Shown here piece after piece: positions 1 through 11,719 of a stretch of DNA of 64,000 bases (its first letter is position 1; each line of letters starts with the position of its first letter). Below the pieces are notes generated by a model. The model did not search any database. It was given only the letters and a program-made list of their open reading frames with translations, and was not told the DNA's origin. This DNA is from Paramacrobiotus metropolitanus (taxonomy: Eukaryota > Tardigrada > Eutardigrada > Parachela > Macrobiotidae), in the NCBI RefSeq assembly GCF_019649055.1, contig NW_026570282.1:744001-808000 (forward strand), read 5' to 3'. The position numbers were made by a program, and so were the translations under genes.

Positions 1-3000
1 CGTTTATCAGAATCTCATGCTGATTGCTGCAGACACTTACCGATATCGCTTTCTGCTGCGCCTGCGTAGCCACCACTGGCACCTCCACCCATAGCACTGG
101 CCGCATATGAATACAGCGGACCACTTGGTCCGCCACCATATTGCATTTCGTTGGGTGAGCCGGGAATCACGGCGTTGCTTAAAACAAGCAACCCCGCATT
201 CTATAAAACATTAATCGTTAGACAATACCCCATCAATCATGGCGGCCGGTTTCCTTTCTGTATTAAAAGCGAGCTAGCACCGCGCCCGCACGAAAGTGAT
301 GCGGTCAGAATGCGATTGGTACGATTGGTACCAATCGAGTGGTACCAATCGTAACCACTACATTTTGCAAACTAAGTGGTAAAAATTAACATAATATAGA
401 TAATTAACGATTTTGTGCACTACATATTGTGGTCTCACCTGAAAGTAACTCCATACTGACTGGCTGTATGGTATCCAGAAATCCGACGTATTACCGTACT
501 GAGTGCTGAAAGTCCACCGATTATCGTCCATACTGTCCAACCAGTTTTCCACCTAGCAGAACAAAGTGAGTGCAAAAGATAAACCTGTACAAGTATATGT
601 TTGCATTAACGAGCAGGTTGTGTCCCGTACTGTAGAACTTGTAAGGTCATTGCCGGAAGACAATAACAGCAAGCTTTGATCCATTCCCAGCATACCGACT
701 AGAGAATTGGGAGACGTGGTAACACGCACACGGACACTTTCGCCAGGTTGAGTGTACGAGGCTCCTGTTGCTGGCTCGATAGACATATTGACCTGTAAGA
801 CAATTTTCGTGATTCGTATTTCTGTCAAAATTTTTTCGGATTGCTGGTAGCCAGACACACTCTACTGACTTTCGGAGACATCGCTTTTTACCAACCTACC
901 GGATTTCTCATGAAGTCCGACACTGTAAAATCCATGACATTTGCGACTACTTCCTTATCGGGCCGAATGTAATAAACAAGGAGCCGTCCACGTGGAGCAA
1001 TTTCCGCGGTCAAAGGAACTTGCAGCGAGGTCTTCGGACCGTTAACAGAAACACTGCTTTCAGTAAATGTACGACCTTTAGAGAAAATCTGTAAAAAACA
1101 AACAGTTAATTAATTTCTGTGCAGTCGTATGCAGGTGACTTTCAAAAAGCGAGCAATGAGTATTATGCTTTCCGAGTGATGAGATTATCGTCAATACTTC
1201 TAGATCGAAATTGTACCGTGTAGTTTAATCGAGAAACGTCGGTATAGTTGGTCAGTTCCACAGAGAACAGTATCGGTTGGCCTAATGTCGTGTTGGTGGT
1301 CAATGGCACAATGTTGATAAAGCTGTTACTGGGCGAAGAAGCTCCCTCGACATTTAATCCGCCTGTCACTTTTCCCAGTTGCGCACTTATGTAAAGACTT
1401 TTTGTCCCGGTTGGTGGCACCACATCAAAAGACACTGTTCCACTGGCAGGTACGTCGAAACTCTTCTCGTCGTTCACGGTGAATCCAGGTGCGGATGACA
1501 ACACACTTCCGTAGATGTTAATCTTAACTTTCAGCTTCTTGGTCGTCGGGGGAATGGGTCGGCCATCATCCATTATCGCTTTAATGACGATGGTTACGGG
1601 CGTTCCCGGTCGAAAAGAGGGGCTGGATGCATGCATGTCCAACCGGTAAAGCTGTGATCGCAGTGATACGCTTGTTGTGGCATTGCGAACGAGATTTGTA
1701 TTGGCTTCTGTGACCGATCCGTGGATAGTCAAAATTTCATATCCATTCATGGAATCAAGGATGTCAGACAAAAGCACAGTCACGGTAGCTTTTCCGTTAA
1801 AATTCTGAAATATATAAATTGTTCAACAGCGATGAACTGCAATTCTGCACTGCTAAGAGCGGTCATTGCCGGGATTCTGCTGCAAATTAGTCTATTTGAG
1901 CAGTTTCCAGCAGCTTTTGGACAGCCCGGTTACGCTGTGAGACAGATTAATTATCTTTTATAGGTTTCGCACTTACATCGATGGTGAAATTTTTCCACGG
2001 TGCTCGATCAACAGGTGAACAACCATTCGGTGGATAAATGGCTGACACACCAGGAAACCCAGGACTGGACATAGATCCGTCTGCTGACGGCAACTGCGGG
2101 AACTGGGCGGGGGACATTGCCGGCACCATGGGCATCGGTTTGCTGGCGCAAAGTGGATCAGACACAAAATTCGAAGGCCCTTTCACGCTAATGGTAGCGC
2201 GACCGGTAACATTTTCTCCGAATGTGTAGCTGGAAGTCAGCCATAGGAAATTACTATTATTTAACAAAATTGTTCCTCCAGTTCAATCTGATGACAAATT
2301 TGAAAATCCTATATTTTTATCGTATTAGAATAAAGGGTACGTGAAATGGAATTTAGCTTAACCTAACGGATTGTGCGAATGGTCCTAACATACTTTGCCA
2401 TTATTGTAGCAGTAAAGGATTTTGCGCTGGTGGAAACAAATGCAGGAACACGGAAGTCCACATCAAATCGGGGCAGAACTGAAATGTGGGACCGTGGAGT
2501 ATAAAATGGAAAGTGTTCTGCATTTTCAAGGTTTTTCGTACGAATACTTCTACTCCTTAATTGAGACACGCCTACGGCATACCATATTCTTCGACGGTGA
2601 AGGTTTTTGAGGTCGTTGTGTTTCCTCCAGAAGCATCAACGCTCCACATGCCCAACGATGCTTGAGATGCAATCTCAAACTCTCCGGCACCGAAGCCTCT
2701 GTCTGTAAATTCGGTAACCGTATTAAAATAAGAAAACGTTCAATCTCACATTCCGTCATATGCAATGTGCAAAGCCGGTTTCAGATACCTTTTCAGATTT
2801 TGTACCGTTGTTGTAGATAATATGTATACGAACTTTAATGCGTGGAAGGATAACTACGTACTTTGTAGTACGTACTAATAGTTGAGCTAACATTAATTCT
2901 GCGACCGTTACATGCCACATAATTATGTATCATCAGATGCGAAAATAGAGTTATTAAGTTATTATCAGATGCGATTTTTTGAGCTAATGACATTTCATCC

Positions 3001-4439
3001 GATGCCGTCTTCCTGTGTAAACAGTACCTGTTGGACTTTGAAAATTAAGCATTTGCTTGATAAGATTTCGTTGAGGATCCTGTAAAATTTCGTGGATGAA
3101 GTCTTTTAAAAGCTCTTTTGCTTGCAGAATCGTTCAAGTACTGTAATGTTGCAAAAATCAACTGGTTGATCGTCGACTCACATAAATTTTTACGTCAATC
3201 GGAGTATTCGCAGGTCTTAAATTTCGATCCACGGCGATCTATAGAAAACTATTACTGATTAGAGAATGAATCAGACCGTTCGGGAAAATGTCTTACTAAT
3301 CTGGTCACAGAAGTTACGTACCACACTGTAGTTGTAAGCGAACGGGACACACTTACCACGCGGAATTGCACAGTGTCTCCCACTTTGTACAATGGTTTAT
3401 TAGTCTGTATCAACAGCAACGTGTTCGACCGTTCCGCTTCGTTCTTCCGACTAATATAAGTGCTTTCCGAAAAGTTCGCTCCGGATTGATCTTGACCTTT
3501 AATCAGCAGCCGGTAATTATAGCCGTTGGGATATAGAAGATCCGGTATCTAATTAAACAAAGTGTTACAGGTGTAACGCTTACAGTTGTTGTAACGCCTT
3601 TTGTGTTGAGCATCCCTCAAATTTCATGTACAGTATTGATTTTTTATAATCAAAATAAATTCCAGTGAAAGTAATACTAACCTTTTTTTACAACAAGGCA
3701 GTAATGTTAGTTTTATACAGATATCAATGGGTGATTCCGCTTTCCACCTAAGGTCACACACTTAATTTTACCGCCGCCGCTCGCTTTTACCTTTAGAGAA
3801 ATTATTTGCGTTGCTCCTGGAGAAACAACTGCGCTCCCTGATGATACCGTAGTATTTCTGCTCTGAATCTGACTCGGGAAAGCGAAAGGTTCTGTCGAAG
3901 GGTTAATAAAATTGACCGGGCCATTATAAGCGGCTGGAATATAAATTGCAGCCTCAACCGTCACCGGCGACGGTGCACTGAGAATTGTTACAGAAACAGG
4001 ATAGTTTTCCATGGACGAAAACATATTGCGTGCTTTGGCAAAGTACACAATTCTACAAACAAATCTTAATGAGATAAGATCTGCAAATAGCAAATCCGTA
4101 CAACACCCATCGTATAATAATCACGATATTGTATTAACTTAAGGTAATAATAGCTTAAGTATGATTTAAAATTGATAATAATTCTAATAAGCTGCCCCGA
4201 ACAAATTGCGATGAATATTGTGCAGCTGCAATAATTGATAACGTAAACCAGCATATCCGTACTTACTTGGACGACGATGTTGATACTGGATCTTCCACAA
4301 TATCTCCCATGTTATCTTGTGTGAATACTTGGGAGACGTCCGTTTGGCCGTACGTGCAGCCAGTTAAGAGAGCACCGGCTAGTGTTATCGCTAAAACATC
4401 GCGGAAGAGGAAAAAACGCTTCCGAAGCACACGCCCCAT
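1..4439 (-). CDS. Alpha-2-macroglobulin / thioester-containing protein (A2M/TEP/CD109 family), 3' part missing
   Basis: Thirteen phase-consistent exons (4267-4439, 3791-4052, 3357-3548, 3182-3238, 3028-3079, 2583-2702, 2394-2478, 1977-2229, 1217-1804, 900-1088, 631-792, 439-552, 41-200) encode about 802 residues before the left edge. A hydrophobic signal peptide is followed by A2M macroglobulin-domain hallmarks in family order: LLIQTNKPLYKVGDTVQFRV, RNLRPANTPIDVKI, KTFTVEEY then VLPRFDVDF, NYTFGENVTG, FSKGR, YYIRPDKEVV, GNDLT and AGLLVLSNA. The family traps proteases or opsonises microbes through a reactive thioester; the thioester and complement-like domains would lie off the window, so whether the thioester is intact cannot be judged. 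Odd features: a Pro/Met-rich insert in the exon at 1977-2229 and a Gly/Ala/Ser-rich stretch after AGLLVLSNA (exon 41-200). The exon 9 to 10 junction is the least certain. It could be TEP-, CD109- or A2M-like; the subgroup is not resolved. Confidence 0.93.
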
Positions 4440-5625
4440 TTTCCTCCAAGTTTATATTTATTCAGTAATCCCAACAAAATATGCGTATACGAAACGAAAC
4501 GACAAAGAAGCTTTTAGTTAATCCAGTCTCCAGTATTTATTGAGTACGTAATGGATAATGCAACTTGCTTAGATATCAACTGACAGTGAGGTTTGCCATA
4601 TAGAAATATATTACTACTTAATTTGGAGGACAACGTTTTTCAGAATCACTCATAAGTTTAGCAGAGATGAGTGCATGCCGATTGCGTAAACCATGGTCAA
4701 AATACATATCACAACATGTAAACCACTTTATATATTCTCTTTTACACTAACTTGGAATTGTAATGTCAGCAGTTTATGGCAAGGACCTTGAACATGAATA
4801 TTTGCGGAATAGAACAAATGTGCCGGTTCTGACTAACCATTTCTTGCGACATTTGCACAATGAACGCAAACACTTGCAACCCAGTGTATACGGATACGGG
4901 TTATTTACAAGTAGACAGCAGCAGCTCACAAACAGATGTTTCCGGGCGCACAGGAATAAAAGGGAATGAAAAATTTTGGAATCGTAATACGTAAGTTCTT
5001 CAGCCTACGTAACTGTATGCAGGAATTAATACATCGGGTTTCATCGTGCCGGACGTCGTGCACTGCTAAGGTCCAGTGTTACAAAAAGCTATAACAAGTA
5101 CAAGTAAAAGTACTATAACAAGTACTCGTATTAATAGTGTTAACTCATTATTGCAGTATTTTTAATATTACCGTATTAGCCTAATGAGATAGGATAGCAA
5201 TTTTTACTGGTACCGCCAACGTTTTTTAATCATTTTTTTCTGTTTTTCCGAAACGAGTAAATACTATGCCTCACATTTTTAATTGGCCCTCAAAATAACG
5301 TCAATACGGCGAGCCTCGCACGGAGCGTGTGCACAGTTCATTATTGTATATTTACCGAGCAACAATGCATTTGAGAACCGGTATTGTAAAAACGACACAA
5401 CGGAAAAACAAACGTTGTACGAATCAGCTGCTTGGCACATGAAAAAGCTTGGAATGCAGAAGCAGTATTCTCTGCTATTCCTTCTCTACAGCGAGCTCAT
5501 TATGCATTCGTCAGCCAAAAAACGCTGTATCAATCGCAACTCAAGCATCCTTATTATCAGGAAAAATATCAAAAGCGGAACAACAACAATTTTTAATTAC
5601 ATTAAATTTCCTATGAATCACCACA
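4440..5625. other. Intergenic, no gene supported
   Basis: This stretch separates the 5' end of the A2M gene from the 3' end of the secreted protein at 5.6 kb. Short open frames at 4763-4969 and 5283-5702 lack domains, signal peptides or splice partners and look like chance. The A2M promoter should lie just above 4440, but I see no convincing core element. Confidence 0.5.
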
Positions 5626-7395
5626 TCAATATTCCGAATTCGATTCATAGGCTACATTTGAACTTTCCACTGTCTTTTTGTTATTGCTGGATGCGTACTT
5701 GACGCTCTGTCTACGCGGCCCAGATACCGGCGGAGGTGGCGGCGGATTTCCGAAATTAGACGCGCCGGCCTGGGCATTGGCCGACGCATCAGAATACGCT
5801 GCATTATTATTGCCATCGTCGTTATTGCCATTGTTACGATAGACAGTAACCTGGGGTTGGACGTTGCTAGTATAAGAAACTACAGCTTGACCATTGTCCA
5901 CTGGGACACTGACGGACTGCGCACTGGCACCGGACGCCGCGCCAGCCCCTTGACCACCGTAGTTGCTAACCTGGAAGGCCACAGCCTGGTTGGGTTGGCC
6001 GATATATTTGTAGGCTACGGCTACTGGCTGCTGCGATTGATACTGAGACATTCCACCGTTCGACTGGCTTTGCGCTTGGTAACCGCTGCCCATCGACTGG
6101 AACTGCGACTGATCGTAGTTTCCGCTGTACGGATAGCCGTTGGACTGGTAAACGTACACTTGACCAGGCTGGAACGAGGCACGAACATTGTTGGCCATCT
6201 GGATGCCGAATTTGCGGAGGACTTCCCGGATGGTGAACTGGATTTGTGACCCAAGATCACCCATTTGGTTGGTGTTGAGATTCATCACCCGCACGTTGTT
6301 ATCGTAGCCACCTGCTGGCAGGGCCACGGCAATGACGTTTCCGGGTCCGGCTCCAGCTGGAACATAGGCCGCTCCGGATCCGCCACTGGACGAGGACGCC
6401 GCCGCTGCACTGCTGGCAGCGCTGCTGCTGCCAGCATTGCCGGCATTGTAATCGTCGCTGCTGTCGTCGCTCGTGTATGTATCGGATCTCGTGTCAGTCT
6501 GGCCACCGGTAGCATACGCATTGGAATTGGCGTTGTTCATGCTGGATCTAGACTGAGCTGCATAGGGTGCGCGATTTGATGCACTTGAACTTCCGGCCTG
6601 GCTGACAAGTCCCACTGGTCCACCATAGTCAGCTGCAATAAAAACGTATTCAGATCGTTTACCGTTACCATCTTATCCAGGTCATTTAAATTATAGATGT
6701 TAACATTCACGGACAGTTTTGTTACAGCATGGGAAGATTTGTTCTACACCATGAATTTGAACTTTAACAACTATCTGCACAAAAAATTAAGATCGTATGA
6801 GCGGACAATAACACTTTCGTCTTCAATATATTTGACTACGCAGATTAATAGCAGTTAGTCCTAATGGCGAATTACAGATTTAAGAATTGTCTTAACCAAT
6901 TATCACAGTACCGCTTTATGTATTGCATTTGCAGTTGTAGCCTGTACGTATACTGTGTAGGCAATACATTTATAGGCGATTAAATCTGAGCACTCCCTCA
7001 TAAATCAGGCTAAACTACATTGAACAATAATAGGATATGGCACACAATTTTTTTGCTTGTTGATTTGTTTTTAAATTTTTTCAAATTAAATTTTTATATT
7101 TGCTTTTGGATTTTTCTTTGTCTGTAAATTTGAATATTTGAACATTTTCTCGTTTTCGAAAATCTCCACTTCCTAAAATCGAATTCAGAAAAGCATTAAT
7201 TACTTTAAAAGATACGTTACACTATTAATTCAACGAAAGTTTAAGGTAATCGTAAAGGTGAAACTAATTAAAGTGTTAAAAAACGTAAGTGAGGTGAACT
7301 GCAGGCAGACTAAGTCACTAAAGGGCATACTAACCTTTTATCGCGGCGGTGCACACAAGCAAGCATATGCATACAAGTAACACTCGGAAGGCCAT
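5626..7395 (-). CDS. Secreted Ser/Gly/Asn/Gln-rich low-complexity protein, 355 aa
   Basis: Two exons, 7335-7395 and 5626-6632, join in frame (61 + 1007 nt) to give 355 residues. Exon 1 is almost exactly a signal peptide (MAFRVLLVCICLLVCTAA). The mature protein is low complexity: Ser/Ala/Asn runs, an acidic Ser/Asp patch, then a more ordered centre starting at GNVIAVALPAGG and running through QIQFTIREVLRKFGIQM to QVYVYQSNG. Gln/Tyr/Gly-rich sequence follows, then a PPPPPP tract and a basic Ser/Asn tail. Composition resembles structural cuticle, silk-like or secretion proteins, but I recognise no family. The ordered centre of about 75 residues is the likely functional domain. A good TATA box lies 111-117 nt upstream of the start codon. 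Function is unknown; secretion is well supported. Confidence 0.8.
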
Positions 7396-7505
7396 TGCGT
7401 CGAGGACAAATTCCACAGATAGATATGACAGAATGAATGGTTTGCAAACTATAACCGAATCACTTCCGTTCCAGTTGTATCCCCTCGTGTGCCTTGGCTG
7501 GATTG

Positions 7506-7512
7506 TTTTATA
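7506..7512 (-). promoter_or_regulatory. TATA box of the secreted Ser/Gly-rich gene
   Basis: TATAAAA on the minus strand, in the context CTACTATAAAACAATCC, sits 111-117 nt upstream of the start codon at 7395. Initiation about 30 nt downstream would leave an 80-90 nt 5' leader. This suits a highly expressed, tissue-specific secreted-protein gene. Confidence 0.5.
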
Positions 7513-8640
7513 GTAGCTCCTAAACAACCACTAAAAGGTGTGCACGAGTGTCTTCGGCTCCGTTTCGTTCACGGTTCACGGCAGATCGCGCCGTGGATTT
7601 CGCCGTATGTACCGTATATCGGAATGGCTGGAGGGCATTTCTAAACAGGAAATCGCACAAACCGACAGGATGCCAAGAAAACACATATAAACGTCGCCGA
7701 ATAATTAATGCCAGAGTATTCATAAGTCAATTATGTACGGCCGCGTCATGCCTTGTGAATGGTTTAATGCACAACACTCATCGCTCGGACTTCCTAAACT
7801 AAAGCAACACCTTTATATGCGGGCTACCTTATTAGGAAAACATGCAGGGGCAGTTTTTCTGACCCATTTTTAATCCAACAATCAAAACTGCGACATTAAT
7901 TGCGTGCAAACACATGCATACCCGTCTATCCAATATGTATATGATGACACTAACGAAAATTATATCAGAGGTATGAAACGCGTAAGGATTTATTCCGGTT
8001 TTCGCCAAGCGCAAATCAGCAGCAAACTAAACAACCTTTTCAAAGTTGCAACAGTCCCCACTCTTATAATATATAAGTCAAATTCTTACTCATTATTTTA
8101 CAGGCACCTAGTTTTTTGATACCTAAGTAATTTAAATAAGCTGCTCGCTGCCTATACTACCAAATCTAAATCCTATCGAAAGTGCCGCCGGCACCAATGC
8201 CAATTAATTTTAATTATTTGCAGTAATTGTCGCAGTAAGTTTATCGGGCACGAGACTACGAGTAATATATCTTATAAAGTATTTGTATACTCGTATTGTC
8301 GTACGGGAAGTACCGCCACATTCTTTGTATCGATTCGCAATAATACTGTGTTACCGCAGAGGCATTGACCACTTTTTAAATTTGAATTACTGTGGCACTA
8401 AGTGAAATCCGCACTTTTTGGTATGGCACCACAGTCATAAGCACAACAAAACAAACGCTACGGAAATTCTTGCAGTTCGGTAGCCTTTTCGGTAGCTAAC
8501 AGCGGTGGGTTAAAGTGCGCAGAATATTAATATTAATATATTAACAAGCTGGACAGTGCACACTGCGGTCAAGAAGTTTCGAAATCTTCTAACGTTAATG
8601 CGCCCACTATTTTATCAACAATATCAGTGTGTTAGTAGCA
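7513..8640. other. Intergenic, no gene supported
   Basis: AT-rich with scattered short open frames on both strands (for example 7548-7802 and 7904-8119) that have no recognisable domain. The right end abuts the truncated 5' side of the Helitron-type remnant. Confidence 0.5.
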
Positions 8641-8654
8641 GGACGAAGCATCGC

Positions 8655-9948
8655 TACCAGCAGTTCTTTTGGCGCCAACTGGAGCATCTGCTTTTTTGGT
8701 GGACGGTAGTACGATTCAATCTCGCTTACGGATTCCACCTAATGCCAAATCGATGAAACCTCTTACTGGAGAAACTTTGCGCAGTTTACAGAATAAATGG
8801 AAAAGTTCTCGATACCTGATCCTAGAAGAGCGTAGCATGATTGGCTGCCGAGTTTTCTGTGCCATCGACAAGCGACTTAGGTTAGAGAAATATTTGTTCA
8901 ACGGTCGTCTGAACCATTCGGTGGGATGTCTGTCATCATGATTGGAGATCTGTTCCAGTTACCTCCGGTAAATGATCGCTCCTTACTGCCCATCTAATGT
9001 TTTGTCAACAAATAAGGACCACCAGACTGCTTTCATGCTGCATAACCTGTTCAACCGAGCTGCGGTTTTGAAAATTCAGCAACGTCAAAACGGTGAAGAC
9101 CAAAGTTCGGTAGTGTTCTGGGACATTTTGTGGAGACTGGGCCATGGCACTTCAACGATTGCAGATTTTGAAGTTTTACAAAGCCGCCGGTTGGCAATTC
9201 TTCCCTCTGAAGAGCAACAACAGTTTTGCACCGCTGTATGGCTGTTTTCGACGCGACCGGAAGTTGTACAGTATAACTGCGAAGCTCTGGAAAAAAATGG
9301 GTCAACCGGTAGCGCTCATCGAAGCCATTCATAACTGTACCTATGGGAAAAAAACGGACGCCGACGACGCTAAAGGTCTGCCAGCTGTCCTACGAGTTAG
9401 TGTGGGCTGCCGTGTGATGCTGAAGTTGAACCTGTGGGTCAGCGTTGGCTTGGTTAATGGAGCCACCGGAACAGTCGATAAGGTTGTTTACGAACTAGAT
9501 AGCAGGCCTCCAGCACTACCGATTGCCATTTTCGTGCGGTTCGACAAATACCATGGACCTGGTTTTCCTGGATTAGAAAACTGCGTTCCGATAAAACCAG
9601 TAACGAAATCCTGGTCAAACGTTGACTGTCCGGAGTTCAAGTCAAATAAGCAGCACTGCTGCAGTCGGACCGCCATTCCATTGGTTCAGGCCGATGCTGT
9701 GACCATCCATTCTAGCCAAGGCCGTACTATGGAGAAGACGGTGGTTGATCTGGGCAAAAAGGAGTTCGCTCCCAGCCTCGGTTTTACCGGTTCCTTACGC
9801 ACTCGCCGATTATCGGATTTAGCCTACGGAAAGACATTCGATTTTAAAAGAATTCAATTTTCTGGCTCAAGGGTAATAGCTGACCGCCTCAAGGAGGAAG
9901 CCAGATTGGAATCTTTAGCGAAATCAACATTTTGCAATGGTACGTGTT
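8655..9948 (+). pseudogene. Pif1-like helicase, frameshifted (Helitron)
   Basis: Conserved Pif1/Helitron helicase blocks appear in order but in different frames: LLAPTGASAF, GSTIQSRLRIP, TLRSLQNKW, YLILEERSMIG (a Walker B-like DEISM variant), MIGDLFQLPPV, a middle region at 8972-9334, then GLPAVLRVSVGCRVMLKLNL, GLVNGATGTVD and ADAVTIHSSQGRTMEKTVVD. Frame changes occur near 8920 and near 9290, and a stop follows the DLFQLPP block, so no continuous protein is made. The Walker A segment is missing upstream. In active elements this domain unwinds DNA during rolling-circle transposition. The 3' end (CNG) splices in frame to the OTU segment across an intron at about 9942-10010. Confidence 0.85.
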
Positions 9949-10010
9949 AACTTACTATTGTTCACTTCTTGTGCCTGAAAACTGTTGGTCTATTGGCTAA
10001 TATGCGTAGG

Positions 10011-10537
10011 TGAAACAGCATACAACACCGAACAGGCGGAGATGGAAAGAAGTAACCCGCAAGAAGGATCCGACCGTCAAGAGGAGAAAAACGAAAGAAG
10101 ACTGGCAATCTGGAGCGCGTTCTTGAATAAAACGCTGGCCGATAGAAGATTGACACTTGTCAATGTCGCGGGCGATAGCAACTGCTTTTATCGTGCCTTG
10201 TCGTTTGCATTATATGGAACCGAAGATCGGCACCTTGGAGTTCGCACAAGTATTCTTGAGTTTCATGTCACGTACTGAAAACTTCCCTTTTCTAAAGGAG
10301 CGGTGTCCAGATTTAACCAGGGAGAGATTGTTGTTTCTCTTAAACGAAATGCTCGAAGCAAATACGTGGGCTGGTGCCGAGCAATTGGTACCAGCTCCTG
10401 AAGCTCTGAACTGCAGTATTACTTTTATTTTTCCGCATAATGTTTGGAATTTCGGTGAAAATCAGTCTCAGAAATCTGTGTGTTTAGTTTATGATGGAAT
10501 TTCTCATTATATGACTGCGGTATCTGAAATTGAATAA
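10011..10537 (+). pseudogene. OTU-type cysteine protease domain, frameshifted (Helitron-associated)
   Basis: The start of an OTU domain, VNVAGDSNCFYRALSFALYG, contains the Asp and nucleophile Cys of the family. The C-terminal block ending in SHYMTAV supplies the expected catalytic His. Between them one frameshift near 10266-10278 separates TSILEF from the continuation RTENFPFLKERCPDL. The preceding ~40 residues are charged linker. OTU domains remove ubiquitin in cellular proteins; in Helitrons their role is unclear. All three catalytic positions are still readable, so decay appears recent in this part. Confidence 0.8.
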
Positions 10538-10540
10538 AAA

Positions 10541-10761
10541 TTTCGAATAACACATGTGCTAAATGAACATTTGCCGGTGGACAGCGCTCGCGCTCGGTGC
10601 AAGAATGTGGTTAACAACCACCACTAGTGATAAAAGCTAAAACGATATCCGTAACCGCCAGTCGGCAGGAGGGAAACAGCCTACAGAACTATTGTACTCC
10701 ACTTGGTTTTCCGCCGTTTATTTTACGGTGTTTGGTTTGATGTACGCGTATGTTTGATTCC
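10541..10761. other. Short spacer between Helitron remnant and foldback repeat
   Basis: No gene. It separates the OTU stop from the left arm of the inverted repeat; the Helitron 3' end may lie here but no clear hairpin plus CTRR terminus was found. Confidence 0.4.
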
Positions 10762-11507
10762 GGGCTTTGCGTTGCTACTTGTATGCTACACAACTAAGGA
10801 CCCATCAATAGAAGTTACGCCATGGCCGAACCCACAATGCGGCGATTCGCTGCCGCGCAAATTAGATCTGTGCTTGGGTGAGGGCGGTGCCAAAAATGCA
10901 TACTCGTAAGAGCCTTACGCGTATGTATGTAACTCCACCCCCTAGCATGCATACATACACGAAACTGATCGAACTGCCAGTGGATCTCGAAATTTCAAAC
11001 GCTCGTCTTTCGTTTATTTCTCAACAGAACTTCCAAATCGATATATCAAAGATAGAGATTTTGTCAAATTGGAAATCTATGGCAAATGAAGAAAGTTATG
11101 GCTGTTTTAGTTTCTCATAGACTTAGCATAGGATGCAAGCAACGCCTCCTCACACGGGCCTATGCTTTGTTTACGAGAAACCAAAACAGCCATAACTTTC
11201 TTGATTTGCCATAGATTTCCACTTGCTATATACCAAAAGTTTGAAAATTAATTCTCTATCTTTTTGATATATCGATTGGGAAGTTCTGTTGAGAGGCAAA
11301 CGAAAGAAGCGTGCTGCAAGTTTTGGGGATTGACTGGCAGTCAGGTCGGCTACTTATGTGTTTATGAGCGAGCTGGTCACATCTACACGCGTGCCGCACA
11401 CCAGCTCGTTTTAAGCCATACGCACAAACCAATTTCGACGGCCGGAAGTCTTACTTATATAGACGGGTGCTAACTTATGTGACATACAAGTTGCAACGCA
11501 AAGCCCC
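10762..11507. repeat. Large imperfect inverted repeat (foldback/MITE-like), about 745 bp
   Basis: The two halves are reverse complements over most of their length with indels. The outer arm GGGCTTTGCGTTGC near 10762 pairs with GCAACGCAAAGCCC ending near 11506. Inner stems pair ACTGCCAGT with ACTGGCAGT, TCAACAGAACTTCC with its complement near 11290, ATGGCTGTTTT near 11098-11108 with its complement near 11187, and AGCATAGG (11124) with CCTATGCT (11159). The loop is about 27 nt. No transposase is encoded. It could be a foldback element or MITE, or an inverted duplication whose transcript would form a long hairpin. Confidence 0.75.
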
Positions 11508-11719
11508 TATTGTCGATCGATTCTAACAAAAATTTCGTATTCTTGATGTTCATAGACGAATCATAGTTCATACAAGTTGTACGAAATGTCCTTGCAATAC
11601 ATTCTCTTAACCATACGTCTTTTTCCTAATCTTATTCGCAAAATTTAACAGCAGCGCGGTTATTTTGACGTTGTTATATTGAAAACTGGAGAGCAGGTCC
11701 CTGTTTTCCCGAACCCGAA

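Larger units (their letters stand above)
8640..10540 (+). mobile_element. Helitron-type remnant: Pif1-like helicase fused to an OTU domain
   Basis: Helicase and OTU-protease remnants lie in the same orientation, joined by a small intron. Animal Helitron/Helentron proteins carry Rep, Pif1-type helicase and often OTU domains. No Rep/HUH domain or Walker A motif is visible upstream, so the 5' end is truncated. I could not identify the terminal CTRR and hairpin, so the borders are approximate. Several frame breaks show the copy is dead. Confidence 0.8.
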
